A stretch of DNA of 64,000 nucleotides from Solea solea (Eukaryota > Chordata > Actinopteri > Pleuronectiformes > Soleidae). This document shows, one piece after another, positions 33,431 to 46,088 of this stretch (position 1 is its first letter; every line of letters starts with the position of its first letter). Position numbers and translations under genes: made by a program. The DNA lies in assembly GCF_958295425.1 (NCBI RefSeq), contig NC_081146.1:28104780-28168779 (forward strand), in the 5' to 3' direction. The notes beneath the pieces are model-generated. The model saw only the letters and a program-made list of their open reading frames with translations, did no database searches and was not told where the DNA came from.

Positions 33431-36214
33431 TTAGTTTTTTTATTTTTTTTTAATTTTTTTATTTTTTTTTGTCGTCCTCGTTATCGTCTTAGTCGAGGTA
33501 GAGTCGGAAGAAATGTGTTTTTAGTCGGCGGCGGAAGATGTGGAGGCTTTCCGCTGTCCGGATGTCGATGGGGAGCTCGTTCCACCATTTGGGAGCGAGG
33601 ACAGTGAACAGTCTCGAGTTCTGTAAATGCCTCTGCGATCCTCTCAGTGAGGGGGCAGCGAGCCGGTTTGCCGATGCAGAGCGAAGTGGGCGGGCTGGGG
33701 TGTAGGTTTTGATCATGTCCTGGATGTAGGCTGGACCGGATCCGTTTGTAGCATGGAACGCAAGCACTAGAGTCTTGAAGCGGATGCGAGCAGCTACAGG
33801 AAGCCAGTGAAGGGAGCGGAGGAGAGGTGTAGTGTGGGAGAATTTTGGTAAGTTGAAGACCAGTCGAGCTGCTGCATTCTGGATGAGTTGCAGGGGTCGT
33901 ATGGCACACGCAGGGAGACCAGCCAGGAGGGAGTTGCAGTAATCCAAGCGTGAGATGACAAGAGCCTGGACCAGAACCTGTGCCGCCTTCTGGGTTAGAA
34001 GAGTCTGTGCTCTACGAAGCGGAACGGCACTTCCGTTGACTAGTTACGTAACTGGCGAATTTCACCACTCCTGTAAACAGCAGCGCCTGCTAGTCCGGGC
34101 ACTACAGTCCGGGCACATCTGGTGACGTACTTTCAACCGTAGAACTACTCTCGTTGTAGCTGCTGAGCTCCGTACAACCGATACGCTCAACAGCTACAAC
34201 GAGAGTAGTTCTTCTTCTTCTTCAATATTAAAGGTGACATAGAATGCTTGTATCACACATATATGTTAGTTATGGAGGTCTACTTACATATATTAACATG
34301 TTTTCATGGTTAAAAACCTCCTAATCGCTGCAAACGAGCCGATCAAAATATCTCCTCACTGACGCTCTCGTTAGCCGCGCTGTTTCAGACCAAAACCACA
34401 CCCCCAGAACGTGGACTGCGTTGTGATTGGCCAGCCAACGAGAGCTTTCCCACTGTCCTGTGATTGGCCAGGTACCTGGAAGTGACGTAATAGATAGGCC
34501 AGCTCTCAGATACACAGCTCCCCCTCTGGCACGGTGGATGCTCTGCATCTCAGCAGCTACAACGAGAGTAGTTCTTCTTCTTCTGCGGTTGAATGTACGC
34601 AACCGGATGTGCCCGGACTAGTGCCAGCACCGGGAGGCGCTACGGTGGTGAGAGGAGTGGTGAGGATTTCTGATGACTAATCAAATTAAGGAAGTGCCGA
34701 TCCACTTTGCAGAGCCCAGGAAAATAATACAACACTATTTTCTCAGCAGTGGCTGAAGTGTTGTTCTGAAACTTTAGGGTTTCATAAACGAGGTCATGAC
34801 GCAGATACACACACACACACACACAAATGCAGCGTTAATTGGAGCTTCCGGTCTATGTGGGCTTTAAGCAGGACACAGCACCAAACTTCACCTAAAGGAA
34901 GGAGCAGTGCCAACAATACGTATATAACTGTCTTTGTGTGCTTGTTTTGTCGTTTAGCATTAGCGATAGCTGGCGACACGCTAAGCTACACACTACGCTC
35001 GTGTTTCATTTGCATGTGTGTTTATCATCTCGGTAATCACGACGTTATCCAAGCTCCAGGCGTCCTGCAGCAGTCTCACTGTCATAGTGTCTTCTGACAC
35101 TGGCTCCGACTCCGGATCAAATGTGTAAGGGATTACGACATTACTCAATGTTTTGATCATTGCTGTGGGTGTGGTTTTGGTCTGAAACAGCACGGCTGAT
35201 GAGAGCGTCAGTGATGAGACATTTACCCATGAAAACGACTTCAGGTTTGTAAGTACACCTCCATATCTCACATAGAAGTGAGATAGGACCATGCTATGGC
35301 CGCTTTAAAACAAGACAGAGAGAGGTGATGTCTGGAAAATGAAAAATTCCAACATCTCTGTCTCACCAAAGACTGACTTTTGTCCAAGATCCAGAGGACA
35401 ATCACTTGTCCAGATGCAGAGCTGCTGCACATCAATGAAAGGGGACGCCATCATGGACGAAGACGCTCTTACAAGTTGTCCTCATCTCAAACTGCACATT
35501 CAGTCCTTGAATTTGAGGGAATTGGTCCTGGAAAGTCCTTGAATTTTATGTCAACCAAGGTGTGGGAACCCTGTGTATAATCCAGGATTTATGGCTGAGG
35601 GATTATTTGTCTGTATACTTTTCATATTACATCAACAATCAGACTTGAATGAATTTGCAAGAATTTAGCATGAGCACAAATCCCAAATGTAACGTTACTG
35701 AGAAACCTTCAGCACATTTATGCTGCGACTGTAACAAACAGTCCCATAAAGGACTCCATCAAAGTGCTTTGACTGCTTTTTCTCTGGAGTTTTCCCAGTG
35801 TGCTGTGTAAGTGAAGTGTTGATGTGAGTGTGCTCTCTCACACAGAGACTTTGTCACGGTCGGCCTGTGTTATCACCGGTGGATCATTGTGCGCTGAGAC
35901 GCTGGCCAATGCCCTGCAGAAGGCGGCGGGAGCTGTGGACATGGTAAGAGCTGATTTAAGTCCTCCCTGTCCCCGTCCTTCTCTCCTTCTTTACCTCCAA
36001 ACCTCCCGTTAGAAGCTCAGTGTGGATCCATGTGGGTGGCCCCGGCACTGAGACTGGCCATCTGCGCTCGGGGCCACTGATGGAGACCTCCACTCTGCTG
36101 CCTCCTCCTCCTCCTCCTCCTCGGCATCCAGCAGAGCAGATGGCAGTCATATTTCCTGTATCGTGGGAGTTTCTTTGATGGATGGAGTGTTTAGAGATGA
36201 GCTTGCCCCCCCCC

Positions 36215-36245
<31 letters not shown>

Positions 36246-39200
36246 ACACACACTCCCAGTTTTCCCTACCCCTTTCACTCTCTTAAATCCTTGAATCCAC
36301 ATTGGATTCCCGTGTTGTTGCGAATTTCCCCCGTTCAATTTGTCAGATTGTTCTTTGAAGATGATGGAAAAAGTGTGAGGAGTGTGCAGACCACACAGAT
36401 GTTCTTTTACCTTTTTAAAAGGAAAAATAAAGCATGTGTGTTTGACACTTAAAGCTGCGGTAGGCAACATTAAGAATAACCTTTCATTGTCTGTAAATGT
36501 TCTTCTGTTAATCACATCATTGTCTCACGGTTCACTCGACAGACTTTAGGGAACCAGGGATAAGAAATGCAAACAAGTACTGCCCTCAACATAACAACAC
36601 TTCAGCTCCTCATGTAGATTAGGGTTACACACTTTGAGGGAAGTTTAGAGCATTAGAGGGCGCCTCCTATTGGCTGACTGACTGCATTATAGCATTCGTA
36701 ACAACGGCCTACACTTTAAAAAAGGTACAAAAGCCTAAAAATATGGCAATTAACTCAAAACATGAGTCATGAAGTCATGAATTTACTCTCTGTGACTGAA
36801 AACATGGCATTTACCACGGGAAACACTTAACATTAGACTCACCTTATAATACTGATACCTGCTTATCTGTAGAACGTGTTTGCTGCTTTATGTCGCTCTT
36901 AGTCTGGAAACTCCTCAGCATTTCTTAGCTCACAGGGGCACAGGAGCTGCTGGTCCACTGCTGCCCCTTGTGGTCAGTTTGTGTCACTTGAGTAATTCCA
37001 GATAAAGGGATTTCAAACACAGAAGTCACAAAGTATCACATTTAAACTTAATGAAGGGAGAAGAAGTGGATCAGAAGTCATTAAAAAGGGTTAAGACGAG
37101 ACACAGACTTCAGTTTCAGAGAAAACAGCAGATCTTCAGATGAATGACTCAAGTAAGTGTACACAGTGTGTGTGTGTATATATAGATCTATATATATAGT
37201 GTTATAGGCCACATCATGTCTATTTGCAGTAAATGAAAGGCTATAATGATAAAACAGCATCAAAGTTTGACCTGTGTGAGGATTTGAACGTCCGTCACCT
37301 GTTGCTCATCGTCACAGAAGAGAAATGACACACACACACACCGGGTTCTGTTTTCTGCTGTGATCTAAACAGTCCGTCCTCCTTTAAAGTCGCTCCAACT
37401 CCTCCGTCAGTCCGTGTCCATGGTGCAGGTCTCGCTCTCTGCTGCTGGACTGGGGCCCACAGATGGATCGGGCTCGGTGTCAGGCTTCCTCTTTGGATCT
37501 GCCCGGGCTCAGGTGGCTGCCGCGGTTGAGTGTGTTTTTCCGGTGCGTGTGTTTTGGAAGCAGATCCATACTTTACAGGGAGTGAGGGAGGAAGTGAGGG
37601 AGGGAGAGATGAAAAGCGAGTGGAAGGAGATGAACAACTGATATTGTCCCAGTGCTATAATATGAGTGTAATCCCATGATAAGAGCAGTCGGACTGCTTA
37701 ATCTCAGCCGATGGTGTGTGTGTGTCAGTGTGACACATTGAAGTCTCTTTAAATCCAAGTTGACTCCTTTTAAAAAAGGAGCTTTTAGTTGTGAAATCCA
37801 TACAAATGAATATATCAAGTTTATGAAAAGGTTTTTTTTTTTTGTATTTATAAATGTGTCCAGAAACCTTTCTTTGTGGAGTCTGCATGTTCTCCTTGTG
37901 TTGATGTGGATATATTAAAAGGTAATCTGAAGTTTTAGTTGCTTCGTAAATCGCTTTCTCTTCTGCACCAAAGTCCATTTTTAAATCACAGCACACAGGA
38001 GCTGTTGATCCACTGCTGCCTTCGTAAGTAACTTTAAAACGTCTTATTTTGTGAATTCTGTGTCTAAAAACGCTCAATTCTATTTAAGTGACACAAACTT
38101 AACAAACGAGACAGCAGTAGACCAGCAGCTATTGTGTCCCTGTGAGCTAAAATCACTGATTTTGGGATTTATGGGATTTGGCACAAGAGAATAAGAAGTT
38201 TACAAACTTCCATTTCTAGTCAGAAAATAATGTTTAAAGTTGAGACAAAGCACCAGAAATCTCCTCAAATCTAGCTCAGACTTAGGCAGGTGTATATTTA
38301 CATGTAAAACAACCTGAACCATTACATTCAGGCTGAAGTTTTTTGTTATTGTTTTTTTTAGTTGCTGAAATAAGTACAAATATAATCACATGACTATAAG
38401 TGACACTTTTGAATAAAGACAAATACACCAGATTTTCATGTTTTAAAAGTAAAAAAAGATCTTATTGGCTTTAAATGCTTCTAATGAAGCTAGCTGATGC
38501 TGTCTTACATAATTAGAAGGCATCAGTTATTACAGACGTTTAGAACACACTTTCATCTATGTGAGTACATGAAATATGTCATTAAATCAGCCGCTCTTCT
38601 ATCACTAACTTTTGTTTTCTGGTGATGTACGAGGACGTTGTCATGACAGTCGGACACGTTCATCACCGCAGTGAAGGTTTTCTGTGATGAATTTCAATCT
38701 ACAAGAGAATCTGTTGTTTAGAGGGAAAATTAAACGTCTGTTTTAGTCACATTCATTTTAGATCAGAGGAGTTCCTTTTCTTCACCTCAGCCGAGGATGT
38801 TGTGTTTTCATTGGTGTGGGTTTGTCTATAAGTTTGTTCTTCTTTTAGCAACTTCCTGTCTGCAGGAGTTCTCTGTGATCATCCAAGTGTGTGAGAATCT
38901 ACCCACTGATGACGTCACAAAAAAATAGATCATTTTCAAGAAATCCCCGTCTCTTATCAGGGACAAAACTGTGTTCGAGTGTGCAGGACACATTGAACAA
39001 GAACTAACACTCGTGGTATCCACTGAAATTCAGAATGTAGTTTTGTTTACTCTCCAGTAAGCCAGTTTTACTTTTCTCAAGAAACAAGACTGGTTCTGCA
39101 TGCACAACATTCCCCCCCGGAACATTGTCGCCACAAAACGTTCCGATAGAATAGAAATACAAATTCTGCAAGATTATGAAAAAAGATGGAAGATATGCAG

Positions 39201-40062
39201 CATCTGCCTAGGCCGGTTGTGGTGAAAGGAAAAATGGTGGACAGAGGAGAGGTGGTGGACAGGAAAGTGAGACTCTTCTGGTGTTTTGTGAAATGATACA
39301 CTCTAATTGTGGTGTAAAAGAGTGACATGACCATCAGAAATTGGTTGAGTTCAGGTGTGGGTGACCTTTCGTGACCTTTTGTGACCAGACCACTTCTATG
39401 GCGCTTTTCCATTATACACTTCTAGCACTACTCTGCTCGACTCTAAAGTACCTGCTGTTCTTTCACTTCCTGTTCTGACAAGGTTCAGCTGAGCCGATAC
39501 TAAAATGTGACGTCAACAGATTGAAGGTCACTGATTGGTCAGAGAGTGTCGTCCCTGAAGAGTCATGAGCACGACGTCAAAGCCAACTATGTCCAACTGT
39601 AGATCAAAGTTAAAAAGACTTCAACATCCTACTTAGAGTTCCAAAATCTACTTATAGTTTCTGATTGTAAAGATTCAGTTACACCCAAAACAACCCAGAC
39701 AGATTTCAAATTCATCCGCTGACTTTTGTGGACGTCCTCACAGAGCTCGCTGTTGTCGAGTCTCCGCTGCTTCTTGGCTCCTCTGTCTGTGTTTAAATTA
39801 AGAATTTTTCAATTTAAATAAACATTCCCACTTTGGGGATTTCATGGACACACTGGTTTACATCAAATCTACATTTCAGGCAGTGAAATAAATTATTTTT
39901 CCTCTTGAAGCCACAGTTTATCTTTCAGGACCAATTAACGCTCCGACATGTGTTTCCAATAACATTTCACATTTCCAATTACTGTGTTATTTTAAAGGTT
40001 ATGACGACTGCTCGTCGACGCCAAACTCCAGACCTTGGATGTTCATTTTTGCGTTTCTCTCC

Positions 40063-40093
<31 letters not shown>

Positions 40094-43000
40094 AATGGTA
40101 ATTACAGACATGAAAACAAAGAAAGAAATGGACGTGTTGGACACCGCGGCCTCTCTGGACACAAAGTGGATGGAATGATGATTAGGACCCAAAATGTCCT
40201 GGTCCTTTTTTGTGCTTTTACGATTCTTGGCGGCACGACGGCCTTCAACTCAATTTGCAGAGTAATGAAATGGCAGTTGGCTTGTGTTTGATTGCTGATT
40301 CTTTATTTTTGCACATGGCAGAGTTTGTGTTGCCAGCTCAGACAACGAGCTCAGACACGTTTCTTTTATTTGGGCTCGAGCGTTGTCTGATGTGAAGGTC
40401 GCTCTGATTGTCTCTCTTTTTTGAACTGTAGGGCTGAAGAATATGACTTTTTTTACCCTTTCCTTTGCGTGATTTTAACAGAAATTCCCCTTGTGCTGCG
40501 TTCACGCTGGACACAACACAAATTTCCCACATTTTCCAACACAGAAATGGAAAATTTAAAAATTTGGATGATAAAAATAATAATCTGTGTGTGTGTGTGG
40601 ACACACGGAGCTCTACGGCACAAGCACTGGGACAAAATTGTATTTGTAGAGCGCCAAATCATAACATACATGATCTCAGGTCTCTGTACACAGACAACAT
40701 CATGGAGAGCAGAGAAACCCATCATTCACACAATGAGCAAACACTAGGCATCAGTGGAGAACCAGACTCACACATGTGCAGCATCTGCCTCGACTGGTTA
40801 GGGTGAAAGGAAAAAATGGGGGTCAGAGGAGAGGAGGGGTACAGAAAGGGGGGAGAGAAAGGACAAGAGGGAGGACAGGTAGAGATAGAAGAGAGAGACC
40901 AGGAGCAGATACACAACAACTGGATCAAGTTCTAAGTTTATACAGGACAGTTATTCAGTGATGACACAGTTGTAAGGGCGGCCTGAGGTGAAGGATATTC
41001 AGCTGCACCTTTAATGAACACAACATGAACGTCCTCTGCGTTTCTTTCTGTGTTTCAGACTCTGGACATCGTCCCAGATCTGACAGGAGACAGCGTCACG
41101 TATCTGTTAACGGAATGCAACTTTATCCAGGTTTCTGTAAGAAAAATCTGCTTCATCCAAACACAAATCTCCCAGAACATACTGAAGATAAGGTGAAGTT
41201 AATGTTGTGGTTTTGATATGCAGGTGAATCGCTGTTGTCTGACTGAACTGAAGACCTTACTGACGCATTTGGAGGAAGAGAATCGAGCTGTTCTTCAGCC
41301 ACTGGTCGTTATTTGGGTGAGTTCAGTACACGTGAGCCAACATTATAGTTCTTCTTCATTTATTAACTGTTGTTGGTTCGTTTGGAGTTGTTGTAAAGAT
41401 CAACAACCACCATGGATGACTTTAATATCGTGTGTTTTGTTCTAAACAGAAAAAATCACATGTTATTTATCTATTTAACACCGTGTTTTCAATAAAGCAA
41501 CACAGGAAATGGCATTTAAATTGACTCTGTTTCACCAAAAGAACTTCAAATGTCTGGTCAGGTCTCTGCAGGATGTTTACTGCACTAATCTCTCACTAAT
41601 GACCCATCTAAAGAAAATCCTCACTGCTTATAAATCGATGACATTTTAAGAATGTATTAACAGATTTATCTCTTTTTTTGTATTGTGTCACTTTGAAAAC
41701 TCAAGCACCAAACTCCATAGAGAAAATGGTCATCACATCATCATCACAGCGCAGCAGCAGTTGTTGATCCTCTGTTGCCTCCATCAGAGTTCAAGTGTCT
41801 AATTTTTGAGTGTTTGAAAACCTTTGTTTGGATTTACTTCAGTGGCACAAACCTCAATATGAGTGAGTGAGTTTAAAACCTCCGGTTTCATGTTGAAAAA
41901 ACCTGTTTTATGGCCAGAAAATGTATTCTTGTCTTATGACCATCATGATATTCTGTTCCACTGCATTTATTTAGATTTCATGGCTGTAGATTTGTCAGAA
42001 AATGTTCTTCTGCCCCTTTTTATCCAAGATAACTTTCACTTTCCATATCACTACCGGTGAATCTCGTTTGTGATTGGATGCTCGTTCCAAAGAAGTCTCG
42101 AGGTTCTACCTGAGAGCGACCTGAGTGGAAACATGGAGCGACCTGTTTTCTTCATTAGAGGATTTGACCTCTTTAAAAAACATGTGTGCCAAAACAACAC
42201 GGCGACATGAGTAAAAATAAATGTGTATGATTTAATGAAGACTGGGGCCACACAGTCGTGTAGTGGTTAGCACTCTTGAAATCAGAAATCAGATCAGAAA
42301 CCTTTAATTGTCATTGCACATGTACAACGAAATTATAGCAGCAACCGAGTGTCAAGTATGTAAAAAAGTACAGGTAATAAAAAAAGGAACAATGTTCAGT
42401 GCAAAGGATATAAAATAGATAAATAGGTAGTATGTACAGTGTTGTTACAGTATATGCACAGTGTGGTGTGTGTGTGTGTGTGTGTGTCAGTGTTTGTTTG
42501 TGTTCAGTGCAGTGATGGCTTGTGGGTAAAAGCTGTTTCTGCGTCTGTTTGTTCTAGTTTTGATGGACCTGTAGCGTCTGCCAGAGGGTAACAGGTCGAA
42601 GAGGTGATGTGCACGGTGGGAACTGTCTTCTGCAGCAGGAAGAGTAGATGTCTCTGAGGGAAGGGAGGGGGCATCCGATGATCCTCTGTGCTGTCTTGAC
42701 CACTTGCTGTAGCCTCTTCCTTTCCGCCTCGGTGCAGTGGGAGAACCACACCGTGATGCAGTAGGTTAAGATGCTCTCGATGGTAGAGCGGTAGAAGGCC
42801 ACCAGCAGCTTCTGGCAGATGTTACTTTTCCTGAGCACTCTCAGGAAGTGCAGACGCTGTTGTGCCTTCTTGATGACAGCTGAGGTGTTGGCAGACCAGG
42901 AAAGGTTTGCAGAGATCACGGTGCCCAGTAAGGTGAAGGTGTGGGTCCTCTCTACGCAGTCCTCGTGTATGTAGAGGGAAAGTGGATCTGACCTGTGATT

Positions 43001-44491
43001 CCTGAAGTCCAGGATGATTTCTTTTGTCTTCGTGGTGTTCAGAGACAGGTTGTTTACTGAGCACCACTCAGACAGTTTCTGGACCTCGTCCCTGTAGGCA
43101 GACTCATCTCCCCCCGTGATCAGTCCCACCACCGTCGTGTCGTCTGCGAACTTGATGATGGTATTACTGGAGTGGGTGGGTCTGCAGTCAGTGGTGTAGA
43201 GGGTGTAGAGCAGTGGACTCAGCACACACCCTTGTGGGGAGCCTGTGCTCAGTGTCCAGGTGGAGGAAAGGTGGTGACCTTTAGAGGCGTGTATGCAGGG
43301 GTGAGGTGCAGAGAGAGGTGGTCTGACTGGCCTAGGTGTGGGAGTTGTATGGCTCTGTATGCATGTTTAATGTTTGTATAAACATGATCTAAAACAACTT
43401 GTGTGTTGGTAGAATTTAGGCAGGACAGACTTAAGGTTTGCCTTGTTAAAGTCACCTGCAACAATGTGTACGCCGTTGGGATGAGACTGCTGTTGTTTGT
43501 TAATGGTGTCTGACAATAGCGAGAGAGCTATGCTAGTGTTAGCATCGGGTGGGATGTAAACAGCCGTGATCAGCGCGACTGTTAGCTCTCTGGGCAGGAA
43601 AAAAGGACGGGCTTTAATACAGATGAACTCTATGTCCGGGGAACAATGTGTATGCATGACTATGTTGCTTTTGGACCAGTCGTTGTTTACGTAAATGCAC
43701 AGGCCACCACCTCTGCTCTTAGTCTCGGAGTCTTTGTTGCGGTCCCATCGGTGCATGGAGCGGCCTGCTAGCTACACGGCGGCATCGGGGATCAGCTGGT
43801 GAAGCCAGGTTTCAGATATGATGGAAACACAGCAGTCTCGAACATAGCGATTGTTCTCGGTGAGTAGTTACAGCTCGTCCTCGTCCATTTTGTGGATCAA
43901 GGATCGTGCGTTGGTGAGAAACATACTTGGGAGGGGAGGCTTGTGTGGGTTCCTCCTCAGTCTGGCTAGCAGTCCAGACCGGCAGCCTCGCTTCTGCTTC
44001 CTCTCTTTCCGCCGCCTTTGCCGCCTGCCGGCGCCGACAACAATCCATGGAGCTCCCGGTGTCCTTGCTATGGCGTGTGGGATGTCGTGAGATCGACTCG
44101 ATTCGGGTTCAAACCAGAGACTTGGTGGTGGGACAATCATGTAGACGAGGCTGTGTTAGTGAACAGGGCTCGGTTCAAGGCAAGGAGGGTATTGAGTTGA
44201 CGAGGCAACTAGGTGAAGTGGTCTTCAGTAACGGAAGGGGGAAGGTGAACCCTGGTCTTTGACTTAGTTCCCAGAAGGGTACTGTGGTGGGCACTGAGAA
44301 GTCTTGGTGTTGAGGAGTGGGCTGTGAAGCTGATCCAGGCCATGTTAACTGGAAACGTGGTGTGAAGACTAGCCGACAGCTGCCTCCCCCTGTGGCAGGA
44401 TCATCTCATACTGGATTACTGCTGTTGCTGCTGCTGCTGCTGCTGCTGCTGTTGCTGTTGTTGTTGCTGCTGTTACTGCTGCTGCGGCTGT

Positions 44492-44523
<32 letters not shown>

Positions 44524-44527
44524 TTAC

Positions 44528-44575
<48 letters not shown>

Positions 44576-44611
44576 TGTTGTTGTTGCTGCTGTTACTGCT
44601 GCTGCGGCTGT

Positions 44612-44643
<32 letters not shown>

Positions 44644-44663
44644 TTACTGCTGCTGTTGCTGCG

Positions 44664-44694
<31 letters not shown>

Positions 44695-46052
44695 CTGTTG
44701 TTGCTGCTGTTACTGCTGCTGTTGCTGCTGCTGCTGCTGGTGTCTTATTATGTCTGGCAGGTTTGATCACATGGTTGTGATCAGTGGGAGGGGATGGAGT
44801 GGTTTGAAGTGTAGGTGGTATCCTCCGGGGCAGAGACGTAGACTGATTGATGGAGGTCACCGTTTCAAACAGTCTGTGAAAATGAGGTGTTACGGCCTCG
44901 GGGAAGGTGTTCAAAGACGGACGCCCCATGTTGTTGATATTACAACTTTCTGTTGAATGTTGTGTTGTTGCGCAAAATCTGTGATTTTTATCTGTTCCAG
45001 CCTCGGTGCACTGACAGTATATATTAAAAACACTCATTTTTGATTTAATAGCAGTTTAACAAGTCACTGCAACTCACAAAATGAGATGTTACACTAAAAT
45101 GATGTGTCCAAAAACAAAAAAAACACAATCAAGGGACATTCAGTGATCATTTAAAGGCCATAAATGAGAGTAAAGTATTAACAGTGCACTTAAGTGTTAC
45201 ATTAGCCACTGAATAAAAAGCTCACCTCATAAAATCTACTCCTGCTGAAGTCTACAGTATCTTAAGAACATGTCCTGCTGCGTTTTCTTTGCTGACTGGA
45301 AACTTAAGTTTGTAATGTGCTCACGCTCGCTGCACCAAACTCCATAGAGAAAATCAGTGTTTTTAGGTCACAGGAACACAGCAGCTGCTGATCACCTGTT
45401 GCCTCTTTTGTTAAAGTTGTGACATTTAGGTAAATCTGAACTCCAAAAAGTCAATAAATAAAAAACACTTAAACTAGTTGTGGAAGTAGCAGTTGATGGA
45501 AAACAACCTTTGTCTGTGATGTAAAATCACTGATTTTCTCTATGGGCTTTGGTGCAGGGAGTGATTGGTTTACAGAGTGGAGCAAACTTCAGTTTTGATG
45601 GTGAGATAAAGTGACATATCATGGACTTTTCATCAGGTGAATCCTTTAATAAGTGGCTTAACTCTGTCCCCACTGACAGCCATGTTTTAGTCCATTTAAT
45701 CTTCCTTGTGAATGGGCCAAGTGGCAATTTGGTGTTGTACTGGGAGTTTCTAACATGTTATAATGTGTAACTCAGTGAATATTATTGCTACCATGTGTAC
45801 CTTCCTTGGCTTAAACTCAGTGGGAAAAAAGTTCCCACTGAAGTGATTGAAATTCTTCTTTTGTGCCAGTTTCTTCAAAGCTGCTAATGTGCTTCACAAT
45901 CAATCTTCACCTGATGACAGTGGACATCTGAATGATATTCACTCATAAATGCTATGATTGCATTATTAGAGCAGATGTCCCGACACGTGTGAAATGATTT
46001 TCACTGCCCTTTTTTACACCTCTCACTGTCACAGAATGTGAGGATACATGAC

Positions 46053-46088
<36 letters not shown>

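Noticed and set aside
34855..35097. 80-codon frame starting [18 protein letters not shown]
   Set aside because: Lies within the inverted-repeat composite with no recognisable domain and no splice context.
44317..44766. 149-codon leucine-rich frame and 222-codon alanine/threonine-rich antisense frame
   Set aside because: Both are readings of one triplet microsatellite; length comes from the repeat register, and the flanks lack gene features.
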